64,000 bases of DNA from Bacteriovorax sp. PP10 (GTDB lineage Bacteria > Bdellovibrionota > Bacteriovoracia > Bacteriovoracales > Bacteriovoracaceae). The stretch's first letter is position 1. Each line of letters begins with the position of its first letter. The position numbers were made by a program, and so were the translations under genes. Location: assembly GCF_035013165.1 (NCBI RefSeq), contig NZ_JAYGJQ010000002.1:248001-312000 (forward strand). The letters are read 5' to 3'. The notes beneath the pieces were generated by a model. The model was not told the DNA's origin and did not search any database. It was given only the letters and a program-made list of their open reading frames with translations. This document shows positions 34,772 through 44,199 of this stretch, piece after piece.

Positions 34772-36127
34772 ATGAGCGACGATCAAGATCTTGACCTTTC
34801 TTCAATCCATAAAAATTATGAATACTCATCTCCATTCCAAAAGATTGGAAAAGTTTATGCTAATAAAGGGATGGTTTTTGAAATCAACCTTCCACGTGCT
34901 CCTATTGGATCAAACGTTGAGTTCGTAACAGAATTCGGTGACAGATCTCTTGGGGAAGTTGTAGGGATCAACGGAAACCGTTGTATGGCAATGCCGTACG
35001 ATGAACTTTCAGGAATCAATTCAGAAACTCGCGTTTATTTAAAAGACTTAACGACAACAATTAAAATTTCTAATGGATTCCTTGGTCGCGTAATCGACTT
35101 TCAAGGAAACCCAATTGATAACAAAGGTCCGATCGATCAGGTTGGAGTTGAAGCAAGAAGTATTTATGGAGTGGCCTTAAACCCACTACAAAGACCGCCT
35201 ATCAGTGAGCCACTTGATACGGGAATTCATGCGATCAATTGTTTTATGACAGCAGGTAAAGGACAACGTTTTGCCATCATGGCCGGATCTGGGGTTGGTA
35301 AGTCGGTAACACTTGGTATGATCGCTCAGAATTCGAGTGCTGATATTAACGTGATCGCGCTAATCGGAGAACGTGGTCGTGAGGTTTTAGAATTCATTGA
35401 GCACGATCTTGGCCCGGAAGGGATGAAGAAGTCTGTGGTTATCGTTGCAACGTCTGATTCATCAGCTCTAACGAGAATGAAAGCAGCATACGTGGCGACA
35501 ACAGTAGCTGAATATTTCCGTGACCAGAATCAAGATGTCCTTTTGATGATGGACTCAATTACACGTTTTGCCATGGCCAACAGAGAGATCTCGCTCTCAG
35601 CTGGTGAGCCACCAGGACAAAAAGGATATACACCTTCGGTATTTGCTAAACTTCCAAAGTTAATGGAGAGAGCAGGAACGAAAGCAGGTTCAGGATCGAT
35701 CACTGGAGTTTATACAGTTCTAGTTGAAGGGGGTGACATGGACGAGCCTATCGCGGATGCGGTAAGAGCGATCGCCGATGGTCACATTATCTTATCGAGA
35801 GAATTAGCTTCACGAAACCAATTCCCGGCAATCGACGTTCTGGCATCGTTATCCAGAGTAATGTCGAAAGTAGCATCAAAAGAACATAGAATTGTGGCCT
35901 CTCACTTACGTGACTTAATGGCATCTTATAAGGCCAATGAGGATCTAATTAACGTTGGTGCTTATGCGAAAGGATCAAACCCTAAGGTAGATAAAGCAAT
36001 GCTTATCTACGAAGACCTGATGGGTCTTCTACGTCAGACTCAAGGAATGAGTGAGTATTTGACGATTGATGTGCTTTTTGACCGTATGGTTGAGATTGCA
36101 AGAAAAGCTGAAACAATTAATAAATAA
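34772..36127 (+). CDS. fliI: Flagellar export ATPase FliI
   Basis: A 451-residue F1-beta-like ATPase. Walker A is MAGSGVGKSV, followed by VIALIGERGREVLEFIE, the Walker B region DVLLMMDSITRFAMANREISLSAGEPPGQKGYTPSVFA-type block, and SGSITGVYTVLVEGGDMDEPIADAVR, all characteristic of FliI/SctN rather than F1. It powers delivery of rod, hook and filament subunits. It starts 14 bases after fliH and precedes fliJ by 13 bases. Confidence 0.97.
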   Translation: MSDDQDLDLSSIHKNYEYSSPFQKIGKVYANKGMVFEINLPRAPIGSNVEFVTEFGDRSLGEVVGINGNRCMAMPYDELSGINSETRVYLKDLTTTIKISNGFLGRVIDFQGNPIDNKGPIDQVGVEARSIYGVALNPLQRPPISEPLDTGIHAINCFMTAGKGQRFAIMAGSGVGKSVTLGMIAQNSSADINVIALIGERGREVLEFIEHDLGPEGMKKSVVIVATSDSSALTRMKAAYVATTVAEYFRDQNQDVLLMMDSITRFAMANREISLSAGEPPGQKGYTPSVFAKLPKLMERAGTKAGSGSITGVYTVLVEGGDMDEPIADAVRAIADGHIILSRELASRNQFPAIDVLASLSRVMSKVASKEHRIVASHLRDLMASYKANEDLINVGAYAKGSNPKVDKAMLIYEDLMGLLRQTQGMSEYLTIDVLFDRMVEIARKAETINK

Positions 36128-36140
36128 GAAGTAACAATAG

Positions 36141-36593
36141 ATGCAAAAATTTAAATTCAAACTTGACGGTCTTCTAAAGGTTCGCGAGTTTAAAGAAAAA
36201 CAACTAAAGATTGAATTGGGAGAAATTCTAAAAGAAATCAATCTGGTTGAAGAAAAAATTGCTGACGCCAATCGTGCGATCTCTGAGACGTATGATGCTC
36301 AGGAAGCATGTATGAGAGACCCTTCTAACGGGCAGATGTTACAGTTTTTCCCGCTTTTTATTCAGGGGAAAAAAGAAGATATTAAAAACAAAGATAACTT
36401 ACTTTGGTCGTTAAGAAAGAAATACGATAAAAAAGTTGCGGAGCTTGCCACGGCCCGCGGTGAAGTAAAAGTTATGGAAAACTTCAAAGATAAAAAGAAA
36501 ACGGAGTGGTCAAAAGAAAAGAACAAGAAAGAACAGGAAGCGATCGAAGAAATTTTAATGATGAGATCGAACGGTTCGAAGGGATTATTATGA
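36141..36593 (+). CDS. fliJ: Flagellar export protein FliJ
   Basis: A 150-residue, almost wholly alpha-helical coiled-coil protein (KFKLDGLLKVREFKEKQLKIELGEIL at the start) right after fliI, as expected for FliJ, the central stalk of the export ATPase. The fold rather than the residues is conserved in this family, so the assignment depends on position, size and the start pattern. Its stop overlaps the start of the MotE-like gene by four bases (ATGA). Confidence 0.88.
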   Translation: MQKFKFKLDGLLKVREFKEKQLKIELGEILKEINLVEEKIADANRAISETYDAQEACMRDPSNGQMLQFFPLFIQGKKEDIKNKDNLLWSLRKKYDKKVAELATARGEVKVMENFKDKKKTEWSKEKNKKEQEAIEEILMMRSNGSKGLL

Positions 36594-37177
36594 AAACGAA
36601 AAAAATATTATATACAACAACGATCGTGATCACGCTTACTATTGCAAGCTTGGTTGTGGCCGCTGTTAAAGATACAAAAAAACCAGCTGCACCAGTGGCA
36701 AACGGAAAACGTGAATACACTGAAGAAGAATTCAAAGCTGCAGTCATGGAAGAAGCAACTAAACTTATGAAGAAAGCGGGGAGTGCTAACCTTGTCGATT
36801 TCTCAAAAGAGCTTTTAGAAAAAGAAGAAGCAATCAAGAACAAGGAACTTACTGTTAAAAAAGAACAGGAAGAACTTGATATGAATAAGGCAGACTTTAA
36901 GAAGAAGCTGGTTGAGTTCCAGGACTCACAAAAGAAGTTCTTAGGGTGTGTAGACGAGAAGAGTGCTAAAGCTGATAAGCGCGTCTCTCAGATGGTAGAT
37001 GTGATCTCGGGAATGAAGCCACAAAACGCGGCCGACGTTCTGACAGTTCAAGATCCCGACCTTTCTGTTAGGATATTAAGTGAGCTGGATTCAGCGAAGG
37101 CCTCAAAGATTTTCAATTTAATGGATAAGGAAGTTTCTGCCCGACTTCAGAAGCAGTTCCTTCAAATGAAAAAATAG
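36590..37177 (+). CDS. MotE-like flagellar/stator chaperone
   Basis: A 195-residue protein; ATG 36590 overlaps the fliJ stop (ATGA), whereas the longer frame would lie inside fliJ. One membrane segment near the N-terminus (ILYTTTIVITLTIASLVVAA) is followed by a Pro/Ala linker, a long coiled coil (about 70-130), and a C-terminal MgtE-N/FliG-like domain: VDVISGMKPQNAADVLTVQD, then VRILSELDSAKASKIFNLMD. This build matches MotE, which in Campylobacter and relatives stabilises the MotC ring of the stator, and related proteins in other flagellar operons. The position between fliJ and fliK supports it. Target not shown. Confidence 0.78.
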   Translation: MKTKKILYTTTIVITLTIASLVVAAVKDTKKPAAPVANGKREYTEEEFKAAVMEEATKLMKKAGSANLVDFSKELLEKEEAIKNKELTVKKEQEELDMNKADFKKKLVEFQDSQKKFLGCVDEKSAKADKRVSQMVDVISGMKPQNAADVLTVQDPDLSVRILSELDSAKASKIFNLMDKEVSARLQKQFLQMKK

Positions 37178-37226
37178 TTTACTATAACAAGAAGCGTTGA
37201 ACTTTTTAATTAGGATGATTAAAAGT

Positions 37227-38741
37227 ATGCAAGGATTGCCAACAAATTTATTAACAAAAACTGCAGCAGTGGCCGCAGGTAAAGTTGAATCTAATTCAGC
37301 TGTAAATGTTAATGGAAAAGTAGGAGCAATCACTGGTAAGGAATCAAAAGAATCATCAACTGAAACAAAAAGTGGTTTCGCAGAAATTTTCTCAGGTCTT
37401 CTAGGTAATGCTGAAACGAAAGTCGAAGGCAAAACAGAAGGAAAGGCCGAAGGCGAAGAAGGGAAGACTCCGGCAAACGCTGCTGAAGTTAAACTAGACG
37501 CTCTTCTAAAAACTAAAGAACAAGAAAAAAATCAAAAAGCTGAAGTGGGAGCTCTTTCAACAGAAAAGGCACTTTCTCCAGAAGTTCTAAAAAATATTAA
37601 TAATCTTATTAATAGAGCTCCGATTGACGACACGAAAGTGGAAGGTCAGATTGGAGAAAAAATTGCAGCGACATCTTCTAACCTTGATCAGTTGTTAAAA
37701 ACTCTAAAAGGTGACAATGCAGAAGTGCAAATCGAAGGTGAAGTAGTCTCTCCAGAAGCATTAAAAGAAAATCAAAAAGCAAAAGCGGGAAGCCCATTAG
37801 ACTTCTTATTAAAAGAATCTAAATCAAGTGATGTTGGAATGGTTGATTCAAAAGAATCAAAACTTCTTCAAACAAATCCTGAAATGGTTTCTAAGCTTGG
37901 TCTTTCTAGTGAAGACTTTTTGTCTCACAAAGCTGATGCAAAAGATGCGAAGCTTGCAACTTCTGATAAAACAATGAATCTTGACGGTGAGTTCGACTTA
38001 AAAGCATTTGGTCAAAAACAAATGAACCAGTCGATGAAAGCTTACGGTCAAAAACAAAATCTTTTAAATGACGGTGTTATTAGAAATACAAAAGATCTTG
38101 CTTTCGGTGAGAAAAAAGTAAAAGCAGGCGAGAGTGAATTAATAACTCCTGATATGAAAATTGGAGCAGACCTTTCTCACATGAAAGATCAGTTCATTCC
38201 TCTAGTTCAAAAACAAGAGATGGCAGCACAAGGTGCGACGACTCAAGGATCAGAAAAAGTTTTAGATCTTTCAAAAATCAATACATCAAATACAACTGAG
38301 ATTATCAAGAAGATCAGTGACTATATCGAGCAAAGTCAGGTAGCGAATTCAAACACTATGGACTTAACGGTAAAGCACGAGGCCCTTGGACAATTTAAGA
38401 TCCAGGTAAACAGACCAATTGGTCCTGGTAACCAGATGGATATGCAAATTACAACAACGACTGCTGAAGGACATGACTTTTTCATGAAAAATGAAATTGG
38501 TCTGATGAAAAATTTATCTCAGGCAGGAATTCAGTTATCTGATTTAAGAATCGTGTCTGGTGGTGAAGGTGCTTCACTTGCTGGAGATTCAAGACAACAA
38601 AATAATAATTCACAATCAAATTCTCAGGCCGGTAGAGAATTTATGAGTTTCGATTCTGCAGGGGATTCTTCTCACGGAGCTGATAGAAGAAAAGAACTGT
38701 GGCAAGAAGCTAGAAATAACCAAATGAGATACGGAGCTTAA
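37227..38741 (+). CDS. fliK: Flagellar hook-length control protein FliK
   Basis: A protein of 504 residues from ATG 37227; in-frame starts at 37197 (TTG) and 37215 (ATG) are possible, but AGGAT upstream fits 37227 best. The first 390 residues are low-complexity, Lys/Glu/Ala-rich and largely disordered. The C-terminal domain (about 390-465) carries the family core: NTMDLTVKHEALGQFKIQV, a Gly/Pro loop, MQITTTTAEGHDFF and LSQAGIQLSDLRIVSG. FliK measures the hook and switches export specificity. It precedes flgD by 3 bases, as in many flagellar operons. Confidence 0.88.
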   Translation: MQGLPTNLLTKTAAVAAGKVESNSAVNVNGKVGAITGKESKESSTETKSGFAEIFSGLLGNAETKVEGKTEGKAEGEEGKTPANAAEVKLDALLKTKEQEKNQKAEVGALSTEKALSPEVLKNINNLINRAPIDDTKVEGQIGEKIAATSSNLDQLLKTLKGDNAEVQIEGEVVSPEALKENQKAKAGSPLDFLLKESKSSDVGMVDSKESKLLQTNPEMVSKLGLSSEDFLSHKADAKDAKLATSDKTMNLDGEFDLKAFGQKQMNQSMKAYGQKQNLLNDGVIRNTKDLAFGEKKVKAGESELITPDMKIGADLSHMKDQFIPLVQKQEMAAQGATTQGSEKVLDLSKINTSNTTEIIKKISDYIEQSQVANSNTMDLTVKHEALGQFKIQVNRPIGPGNQMDMQITTTTAEGHDFFMKNEIGLMKNLSQAGIQLSDLRIVSGGEGASLAGDSRQQNNNSQSNSQAGREFMSFDSAGDSSHGADRRKELWQEARNNQMRYGA

Positions 38742-38744
38742 GAC

Positions 38745-39599
38745 ATGCCAGAAATTGGACGTCCAGTAGACCCTAACCAAAATCAATATTCAGATATTAA
38801 GATTCAACGTGCACCTGTGAACAATGCTTCTAATAAAGCTCGCGCAATAGGTGAGACTCTTAATCAAATCGCTGGTAACAAACCTGAAGCGAGATTCGTT
38901 GATAGAAGAAAAAAAGAAGAACTAGGTCAAGATGGTTTCATGAAACTTCTTGCTCACCAGTTAAAGAATCAAGATCCAATGAAGCCAATGGATCAAAAAG
39001 ATTTTTCGGCCAACCTTGCTCAGTTTTCTCAATTAGAGCAATTAACAGCAATGAATAAAAAAATGGATAACGTTAACCAAAACGCTATCGATGATAAAAG
39101 AGTGCAGGGCGCTTCTTTTCTTGGCAGAAAAGTTGTAACGTCTGGGACAACAATTGATTACAAAGGTGATGGGAAAGATATTAAAGTTCCTTTCTATCTT
39201 GACCAGCCAGCTAAAACTGCAGTTATTAATATTCTAGATAACAAAAATCAACTTGTAGCACGTATTGAACAAGAAGATTTAAATCGTGGAATGCAAGATG
39301 TAACGTGGAATGGAATTGGATTTGACGGACAAATTGCAGCGAAAGAATCGTATCACTTTGAAGTGATCGGCTTCGATGCTAACAATCAAAAGTTCGCTGG
39401 ATCAACACGTTCAGAAGGTTTAGTTCAAGGTGTTCACTTCGAAGACGGAGAAACAATTCTTGATCTTGCCAATGGAAAAAAAGTATTTTTAAAAGACGTA
39501 CAAAGTTTTGCAGTTGCGGAAAATCTTGACCAGGGAAAAAATATTCCTGCATTGCAAAAACAAGCGGCCTCAGCATATAATCAAGTAGAGAAACAATAA
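38745..39599 (+). CDS. flgD: Flagellar hook-capping protein FlgD
   Basis: A 284-residue hook cap protein. The conserved N-terminal block is clear: GQDGFMKLLAHQLKNQDPMKPMDQKDF and SANLAQFSQLEQLTAMN (about residues 64-110), followed by the beta-rich tudor/FnIII domains with VTWNGIGFDGQIAAKESYHFEV. The roughly 60-residue N-terminal extension before this block is Asn/Gln-rich. FlgD scaffolds hook polymerisation and is discarded. Three bases behind fliK and 42 before the next gene. Confidence 0.95.
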   Translation: MPEIGRPVDPNQNQYSDIKIQRAPVNNASNKARAIGETLNQIAGNKPEARFVDRRKKEELGQDGFMKLLAHQLKNQDPMKPMDQKDFSANLAQFSQLEQLTAMNKKMDNVNQNAIDDKRVQGASFLGRKVVTSGTTIDYKGDGKDIKVPFYLDQPAKTAVINILDNKNQLVARIEQEDLNRGMQDVTWNGIGFDGQIAAKESYHFEVIGFDANNQKFAGSTRSEGLVQGVHFEDGETILDLANGKKVFLKDVQSFAVAENLDQGKNIPALQKQAASAYNQVEKQ

Positions 39600-39641
39600 G
39601 CGTTTTTCTAAAAAAGTTTTTAAGAGAAAAGAAAAAAGAAA

Positions 39642-40067
39642 ATGGCGAATCCAAAAATTAACAACATTTTAATCCCGAATGTAACATCGTTACCTTCGAA
39701 CAAAAATGTTGAAAATACTAATAAGCTGAAGTCTGGGGAAACCTCAGAGTTCAAAGGCCTGTTAGATGGAGCTATTGATCAGTCTCAACCTCAAGTCACA
39801 AAACAAGATAAAGGTATTCAATTGTCAACTCATGCAATGAGAAGACTGCAAGAAAGAAATATTACAATCGATAAAGATGAATACGCAAAATTACAAACAG
39901 CAATGGATCGCCTGAAACTTAAAGGAGGGCAGGATTCGCTAGTTATCACGGGTAAAGCGGCTTACATAGTAGATGTTCCGAAAAACACGATAGTAACAGC
40001 GATAGATAAAGATAGTATTGGTGAGAATGTTTTTACGAAAATTGATTCGACGATATTAATGAATTAA
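39642..40067 (+). CDS. TIGR02530-type flagellar operon protein
   Basis: A 141-residue protein between flgD and flgE. The C-terminal half, LSTHAMRRLQERNITIDKDEYAKLQTAMDRL-type region and VPKNTIVTAIDKDSIGENVFTKIDSTILMN, matches the TIGR02530 family found in this exact place in Firmicutes and deltaproteobacterial-type flagellar operons. The first 65 residues are poorly ordered. Its role is not settled; association with hook assembly is inferred from conserved position. Confidence 0.85.
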   Translation: MANPKINNILIPNVTSLPSNKNVENTNKLKSGETSEFKGLLDGAIDQSQPQVTKQDKGIQLSTHAMRRLQERNITIDKDEYAKLQTAMDRLKLKGGQDSLVITGKAAYIVDVPKNTIVTAIDKDSIGENVFTKIDSTILMN

Positions 40068-40089
40068 AAATTTTAATAATAATAAAAGT

Positions 40090-40159
40090 CTTAAAGAAAA
40101 CGGTTGGTCCTTTCCGGAAACCTTAGTTTAAAGCCTGTAGTGCTATAAACGTCTTTAAG
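40090..40159 (+). promoter_or_regulatory. flgE leader with palindrome and enclosing repeat
   Basis: The 115 bases ahead of flgE contain the perfect palindrome TTTCCGGAAA (40111-40120) and an enclosing inverted pair CTTAAAG (40090-40096) / CTTTAAG (40153-40159). It could bind a dimeric regulator or fold in the mRNA. No clear sigma-28 or sigma-54 promoter was found in this gap. Confidence 0.35.
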
Positions 40160-40182
40160 CGATTTGGTCTAGGAGGGACAAA

Positions 40183-41463
40183 ATGGGTATTCTACGTTCA
40201 TTCACAATTGGTGTTTCTGGTTTAAATGCTTCTGGTCAGGGTATGGGAGTTATCGGTGATAACATCGCCAACGCAGGAACAAACGGTTTCAAATCTTCTA
40301 GAGCAGAATTTCAAGACGTATTAGCAGTATCACTTAAAGGAATCGAAGGGGGAGACCAGTTCGGTGCCGGTACAAAATTAGGTCACATTAAGCCTCTAAT
40401 GACTCAAGGGGATATCTCAAGAACAGATTCAGTAACAGATCTAGCACTTTCGGGTGACGGTATGTTCACAATCGACGCTCCAGCAGGAAGAACATTTTCA
40501 CGTGACGGATCTTTTCACTTTGATAAAGAAGGACAACTTACGACTATGGATGGTTATAAGGTTCTTGGTTTCCAAGCTGATGAGAACGGAAAAATCGTAA
40601 ATAAAGTAGATGCAATTAAACTTGGTAACACAACAATCGCTGCAAAAGGAACAAAAGACGTAACTATGTCGATGAACCTTGATTCACGTGTTAACAAAAT
40701 GGAATTCAACATCGAAAGCCCGGAAAAAACTTCTAACTTTTCTAACTCGATGACGATCTACGATAACATCGGTACAGCTAGAACTGTAACTGCTTACTAC
40801 AATAAAAAAGATAACAACTCATGGGAATACCATATTGGTGTTGATGGGAAAGATGTTGAAGGTGGAAAACCGGATACAATGTACGAGATGGCCTCTGGAT
40901 CTCTTAAGTTCAATGACAAAGGTCAACTTGAAGAAGAGAGTGTTGGAAAGAACTCTTTCAACTTCAATAAAGGTGCAGCTAAAGATCAAAAAATCGCTTT
41001 CAACTGGGGTCAATCTCTTAAAGAAGGTGGAAACGGTCTTGATGCTTCTACTCAGTACGGATCTGATTCAGCAATGGCACGTCACACTCAAGATGGTTCA
41101 TCGGCTGCAACATTAACTTCTCTTTCGTTCAACGATAAAGGGATTTTAACAGCATCTTACGATAACGGTGAGACGAGAGACGTAGCTCAAATCGCAGTAG
41201 CGAAATTTGAAAACAACGAAGGATTATTTAAAATTGGTAAGAACCTATTTAAAGAATCTAAGTCTTCAGGACAAGCTGCACTTGGGAAACCAGGGGAGTC
41301 TGGACGTGGAGAAGTTCTAGCTAAGTCTATCGAGCTTTCAAACGTAGATATCGCGAACGAATTCGTTAACCTTATGACTGCTCAAAGAAACTTCCAAGCT
41401 AACGCGAAGACGTTAACAACAGCGGACGAAATGCTACAACAAGTTCTACAAATTAAGAGATAA
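40183..41463 (+). CDS. flgE: Flagellar hook protein FlgE
   Basis: A 426-residue hook protein with AGGAGGG upstream. N-terminal motif SFTIGVSGLNASGQGMGVIG then NIANAGTNGFKSSRAEF; C-terminal motif IELSNVDIANEFVNLMTAQRNFQANAKT and TADEMLQQVLQIKR, both diagnostic of hook/rod axial proteins. The internal region SGDGMFTIDAPAGRTFSRDGSF is typical of FlgE. Codons are strongly biased toward preferred ones, as expected for an abundant structural protein. A strong terminator ends the flagellar cluster right after it. Confidence 0.96.
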   Translation: MGILRSFTIGVSGLNASGQGMGVIGDNIANAGTNGFKSSRAEFQDVLAVSLKGIEGGDQFGAGTKLGHIKPLMTQGDISRTDSVTDLALSGDGMFTIDAPAGRTFSRDGSFHFDKEGQLTTMDGYKVLGFQADENGKIVNKVDAIKLGNTTIAAKGTKDVTMSMNLDSRVNKMEFNIESPEKTSNFSNSMTIYDNIGTARTVTAYYNKKDNNSWEYHIGVDGKDVEGGKPDTMYEMASGSLKFNDKGQLEEESVGKNSFNFNKGAAKDQKIAFNWGQSLKEGGNGLDASTQYGSDSAMARHTQDGSSAATLTSLSFNDKGILTASYDNGETRDVAQIAVAKFENNEGLFKIGKNLFKESKSSGQAALGKPGESGRGEVLAKSIELSNVDIANEFVNLMTAQRNFQANAKTLTTADEMLQQVLQIKR

Positions 41464-41478
41464 TCTTAATTGATTGAT

Positions 41479-41508
41479 AAGGGCCGCTTATGCGGCCCTT
41501 TTTTTTTG
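41479..41508 (+). terminator. Rho-independent terminator after flgE
   Basis: AAGGGCCGC / GCGGCCCTT stem, TTAT loop and a run of ten T. It closes the flagellar operon. Confidence 0.94.
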
Positions 41509-41540
41509 TCTTTTTCATTCGCGGGATCTAGAATTTGCAG

Positions 41541-42881
41541 ATGAAAAGCCTGGTTTTTGTCCTATTCATATTTTTATCTACTAATATTCAAGCCGAGAGT
41601 TGTATGAAAGATTTTGATAAGCTCATCAAGAAGTACACTCTAGACCCTAAAAAAAGCGATATAGAGAATTTTCAAAAGAATGGACAGGCATTGCTCAACG
41701 AATCGTTTAGCGAGCGTATAGAGCTGCATAAGACTCTTAAGGATTTGTCTAACGAATGCAAAGTGAAGATGAAAGATGTCTTTTTAAAAATGCGTGAAAG
41801 AGAAGACTTTATCGGCGCTCATTATTATACAACTCCTCAGATTTCTGCCGACTCTATTGAATACAAAAAAACTCCACTACCTATTTATGAGCCTAAGGCC
41901 TATGCGCCTTTTCATCTGGCCAATAGTGAAGAGAAGTTTGAGTTTAAGACTGGCGATATTCTGATTACGAAAGGGATTAGTTTTACCTCGGCCACTATTT
42001 CTGAAGTGGCGTCTCAAAGAGCACTCTTTAGTCATATCGTTTTTATCTACGTGGATGAAAAAACCAAGAAAGTCTCTACGATGGAGTCGTACATTGGTTA
42101 CGGAGTCAAAACTTATACTATTGAAGAAGCACTAAAAAATGAAAATGCCCGCATTCTGGTTTTAAGAATGAAGGATCAAAAAGCGGCCGCAACTGCTGCG
42201 AGCTTCATGTATGAAAAAATCATGAAACTAAAAAGTGAAGATAAAACTATTCCTTACGACTATGAATTGAACTTTGAAGATAATTCAAAATTATCATGCG
42301 AAGAGATTGCTTACGATGCTTTTAAAGAAACCAGTAAGGGCAAAATTATTCTTCCGGAAAATAGATCAATTGTTAAAGTACAAGACACAGAGTTTTTAAA
42401 AAAGATTGGGGTGAAGCCTGGAGCTTTAATGCTGCCGGCAGATTTAGAAATCGACTCACGTTTTAATGTCGTGCTTGATTGGACAGATTATAAAATTATC
42501 CGCGACTCCCTGAGAAAAGACGCCATCATGGGAGTGATGTTTCAATGGATGAATGAACGCAACTATAGAATTCATCAAAATTTCAGATCTATTGCAGCAA
42601 GAATAGTTTGGTCTACGCGTTTTATTCCGGGCCTTTGGAATTTAATGTCATCTCTGTCAGGGATCCCAACTGACTTCAAAAAAGATGTCCCTCCTGCGGC
42701 CATCTCAACTATCGAAGGCCTTAAAAGTATTGCTGGTGTGATGCTAGAATTTACTACTTTGGCAGACGAAGAGTTTCATCGTCAAAACAATCGTTGGATG
42801 ACTCCAGCTGAATTGCGCCAGACGATTGATACTTATCTTAAAACTTATCCTCAAGATATCATCAATAACTTTCACGAATAG
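41541..42881 (+). CDS. Exported YiiX/YebB-like NlpC/P60-type hydrolase
   Basis: A 446-residue exported protein; ATG 41541 gives a clean signal peptide (MKSLVFVLFIFLSTNIQA), so the upstream TTG is unlikely. The middle (about residues 135-275) shows the permuted papain-like amidase pattern: FKTGDILITKG, then FSHIVFIYVD with the His, a Glu-containing MESYIGYGV, IPYDYELNFEDNS and LSCEEIAYDAF with the likely nucleophilic Cys near 250-255. Proteins of this class cleave peptide or lipid-type amide bonds, often in the cell wall. A helical C-terminal region of about 130 residues is unassigned. It stands between the flagellar terminator and a metallophosphoesterase gene. Confidence 0.75.
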   Translation: MKSLVFVLFIFLSTNIQAESCMKDFDKLIKKYTLDPKKSDIENFQKNGQALLNESFSERIELHKTLKDLSNECKVKMKDVFLKMREREDFIGAHYYTTPQISADSIEYKKTPLPIYEPKAYAPFHLANSEEKFEFKTGDILITKGISFTSATISEVASQRALFSHIVFIYVDEKTKKVSTMESYIGYGVKTYTIEEALKNENARILVLRMKDQKAAATAASFMYEKIMKLKSEDKTIPYDYELNFEDNSKLSCEEIAYDAFKETSKGKIILPENRSIVKVQDTEFLKKIGVKPGALMLPADLEIDSRFNVVLDWTDYKIIRDSLRKDAIMGVMFQWMNERNYRIHQNFRSIAARIVWSTRFIPGLWNLMSSLSGIPTDFKKDVPPAAISTIEGLKSIAGVMLEFTTLADEEFHRQNNRWMTPAELRQTIDTYLKTYPQDIINNFHE

Positions 42882-42975
42882 AGATCTGACAGAATCTCAA
42901 CAAAACGCTTGCTTGAATATCCAGATTTTTGTCGATAAGATTTTTTAGACGCAATTTTGATCAAGGATGTTCATA

Positions 42976-44109
42976 ATGTTTTCTAAATACTTTTTACTAC
43001 TGGCCCTGATAATAACTACGGCCGAATCTTTTGGCGCCGATCTTTTTAAAATAGCCCCTTACTCTTTAAAAAATACCAATGGTCATATGCTGCTTAATTT
43101 TCAATTAAATGAGGATAAGAAACTGAGTATTGAAGATGGAGTAAAATTAATCAACGAGCGTGATTATAAAAAAGATGTTCATTATCAAATAGAGTTAAGT
43201 CTGGTCGATTGTGGAGTGACAAAAGATCTTCGTATTAAAGATAACAATGAAATTATTTTCTCAAAAAATTTCACCCAACCAGCTTGTGCTTCAACACCTG
43301 CTGAAAGTGAGTATGTTTTTGGTTTTATCAGCGATACTCAACAGTATACACAAAGACATGAAGCCGTAGCGAAGGTCATTGCTTATCACCACGCGCTTGA
43401 GCCACTTCAATTCATTATCAATGGTGGGGATGTTGTTCAAAACGGTCAGAAAGAAGAAGAGTGGATTGAATACTTCAAAGGTGGAAGTGCTTACCTGATG
43501 GATATCCCGCAAATTGCGGCCATCGGAAATCACGACTATCGTGGACAAGAGGATAAAGCTCTTCCCAAGTATTTTCAAAAATATATGAGATGGACGGGAA
43601 CTCCGACGAACGGAAATCTATTTTTCGAAATGCCAGGCCTTCAATTAGTCATCTGGAACAGTAATTCATCTGATTTAACAAGTGCTCAGGAAACAGAGAT
43701 GTGGGCGTGGCTTGAAGAAAAAATGAAGATAGCAAGAAAATCTGGAACTCCATTAATTCTCGCGACTCATTTTCCGGTTTTTTCTTCTTCTCTAAATCGG
43801 TTTACAAGTGCCAGTGTTAGGAAACTTAAATCACATCTTGTTCCACTTGCTGAAAAATATGGAATAAAATTAATTTTAAGTGGTCACACTCATATGTTTG
43901 AAAGGTCTTATAAAGATGGAGTGAATTACCTGGTGGCAGGTCCTGCTGGCGGAAGAGCTAATAGCCCATCAATGACAAATAAATACCAACAAAGTTTTGA
44001 TTCAAGTGCTTTAACGTTTACTAAAATTAAATACAGTAACAAAACGTTAAAACTGGAAACTTTTAATCAAGACAACGCGCTTATTGATCAGCTTTTCATT
44101 AATCTATAA
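42976..44109 (+). CDS. Exported calcineurin-like metallophosphoesterase
   Basis: A 377-residue protein with signal peptide MFSKYFLLLALIITTAESFGA. ATG 42976 is favoured because AAGGA lies eight bases upstream; the ATG at 42967 sits on that site. All metal-binding motifs of the family are present: FISDTQQ (Asp-x-His replaced by Asp-Thr-Gln), NGGDVVQNG, AIGNHDY, LATHFPVF and LSGHTHMFERS. The first motif carrying Gln in place of His is seen in some purple-acid-phosphatase-like members. An N-terminal domain of about 100 residues precedes the catalytic part, as in purple acid phosphatases. Likely a periplasmic phosphomonoesterase or diesterase; substrate unknown. Confidence 0.85.
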   Translation: MFSKYFLLLALIITTAESFGADLFKIAPYSLKNTNGHMLLNFQLNEDKKLSIEDGVKLINERDYKKDVHYQIELSLVDCGVTKDLRIKDNNEIIFSKNFTQPACASTPAESEYVFGFISDTQQYTQRHEAVAKVIAYHHALEPLQFIINGGDVVQNGQKEEEWIEYFKGGSAYLMDIPQIAAIGNHDYRGQEDKALPKYFQKYMRWTGTPTNGNLFFEMPGLQLVIWNSNSSDLTSAQETEMWAWLEEKMKIARKSGTPLILATHFPVFSSSLNRFTSASVRKLKSHLVPLAEKYGIKLILSGHTHMFERSYKDGVNYLVAGPAGGRANSPSMTNKYQQSFDSSALTFTKIKYSNKTLKLETFNQDNALIDQLFINL

Positions 44110-44119
44110 ATCCAGCGAT

Positions 44120-44160
44120 CTATAACTTGGTTCACTAAAAGGAACCGGGTTATAGGTTTT
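44120..44160 (+). terminator. Probable terminator after the metallophosphoesterase gene
   Basis: A 14-bp stem (44120-44133 with 44142-44155, two G-T pairs) with an 8-base loop is followed by GTTTTC. The T run is short, but the position, ten bases after the stop, fits a terminator. Confidence 0.6.
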
Positions 44161-44199
44161 CTCTATAAGCTCATAACTATTTAATCATTCTAAATTATC

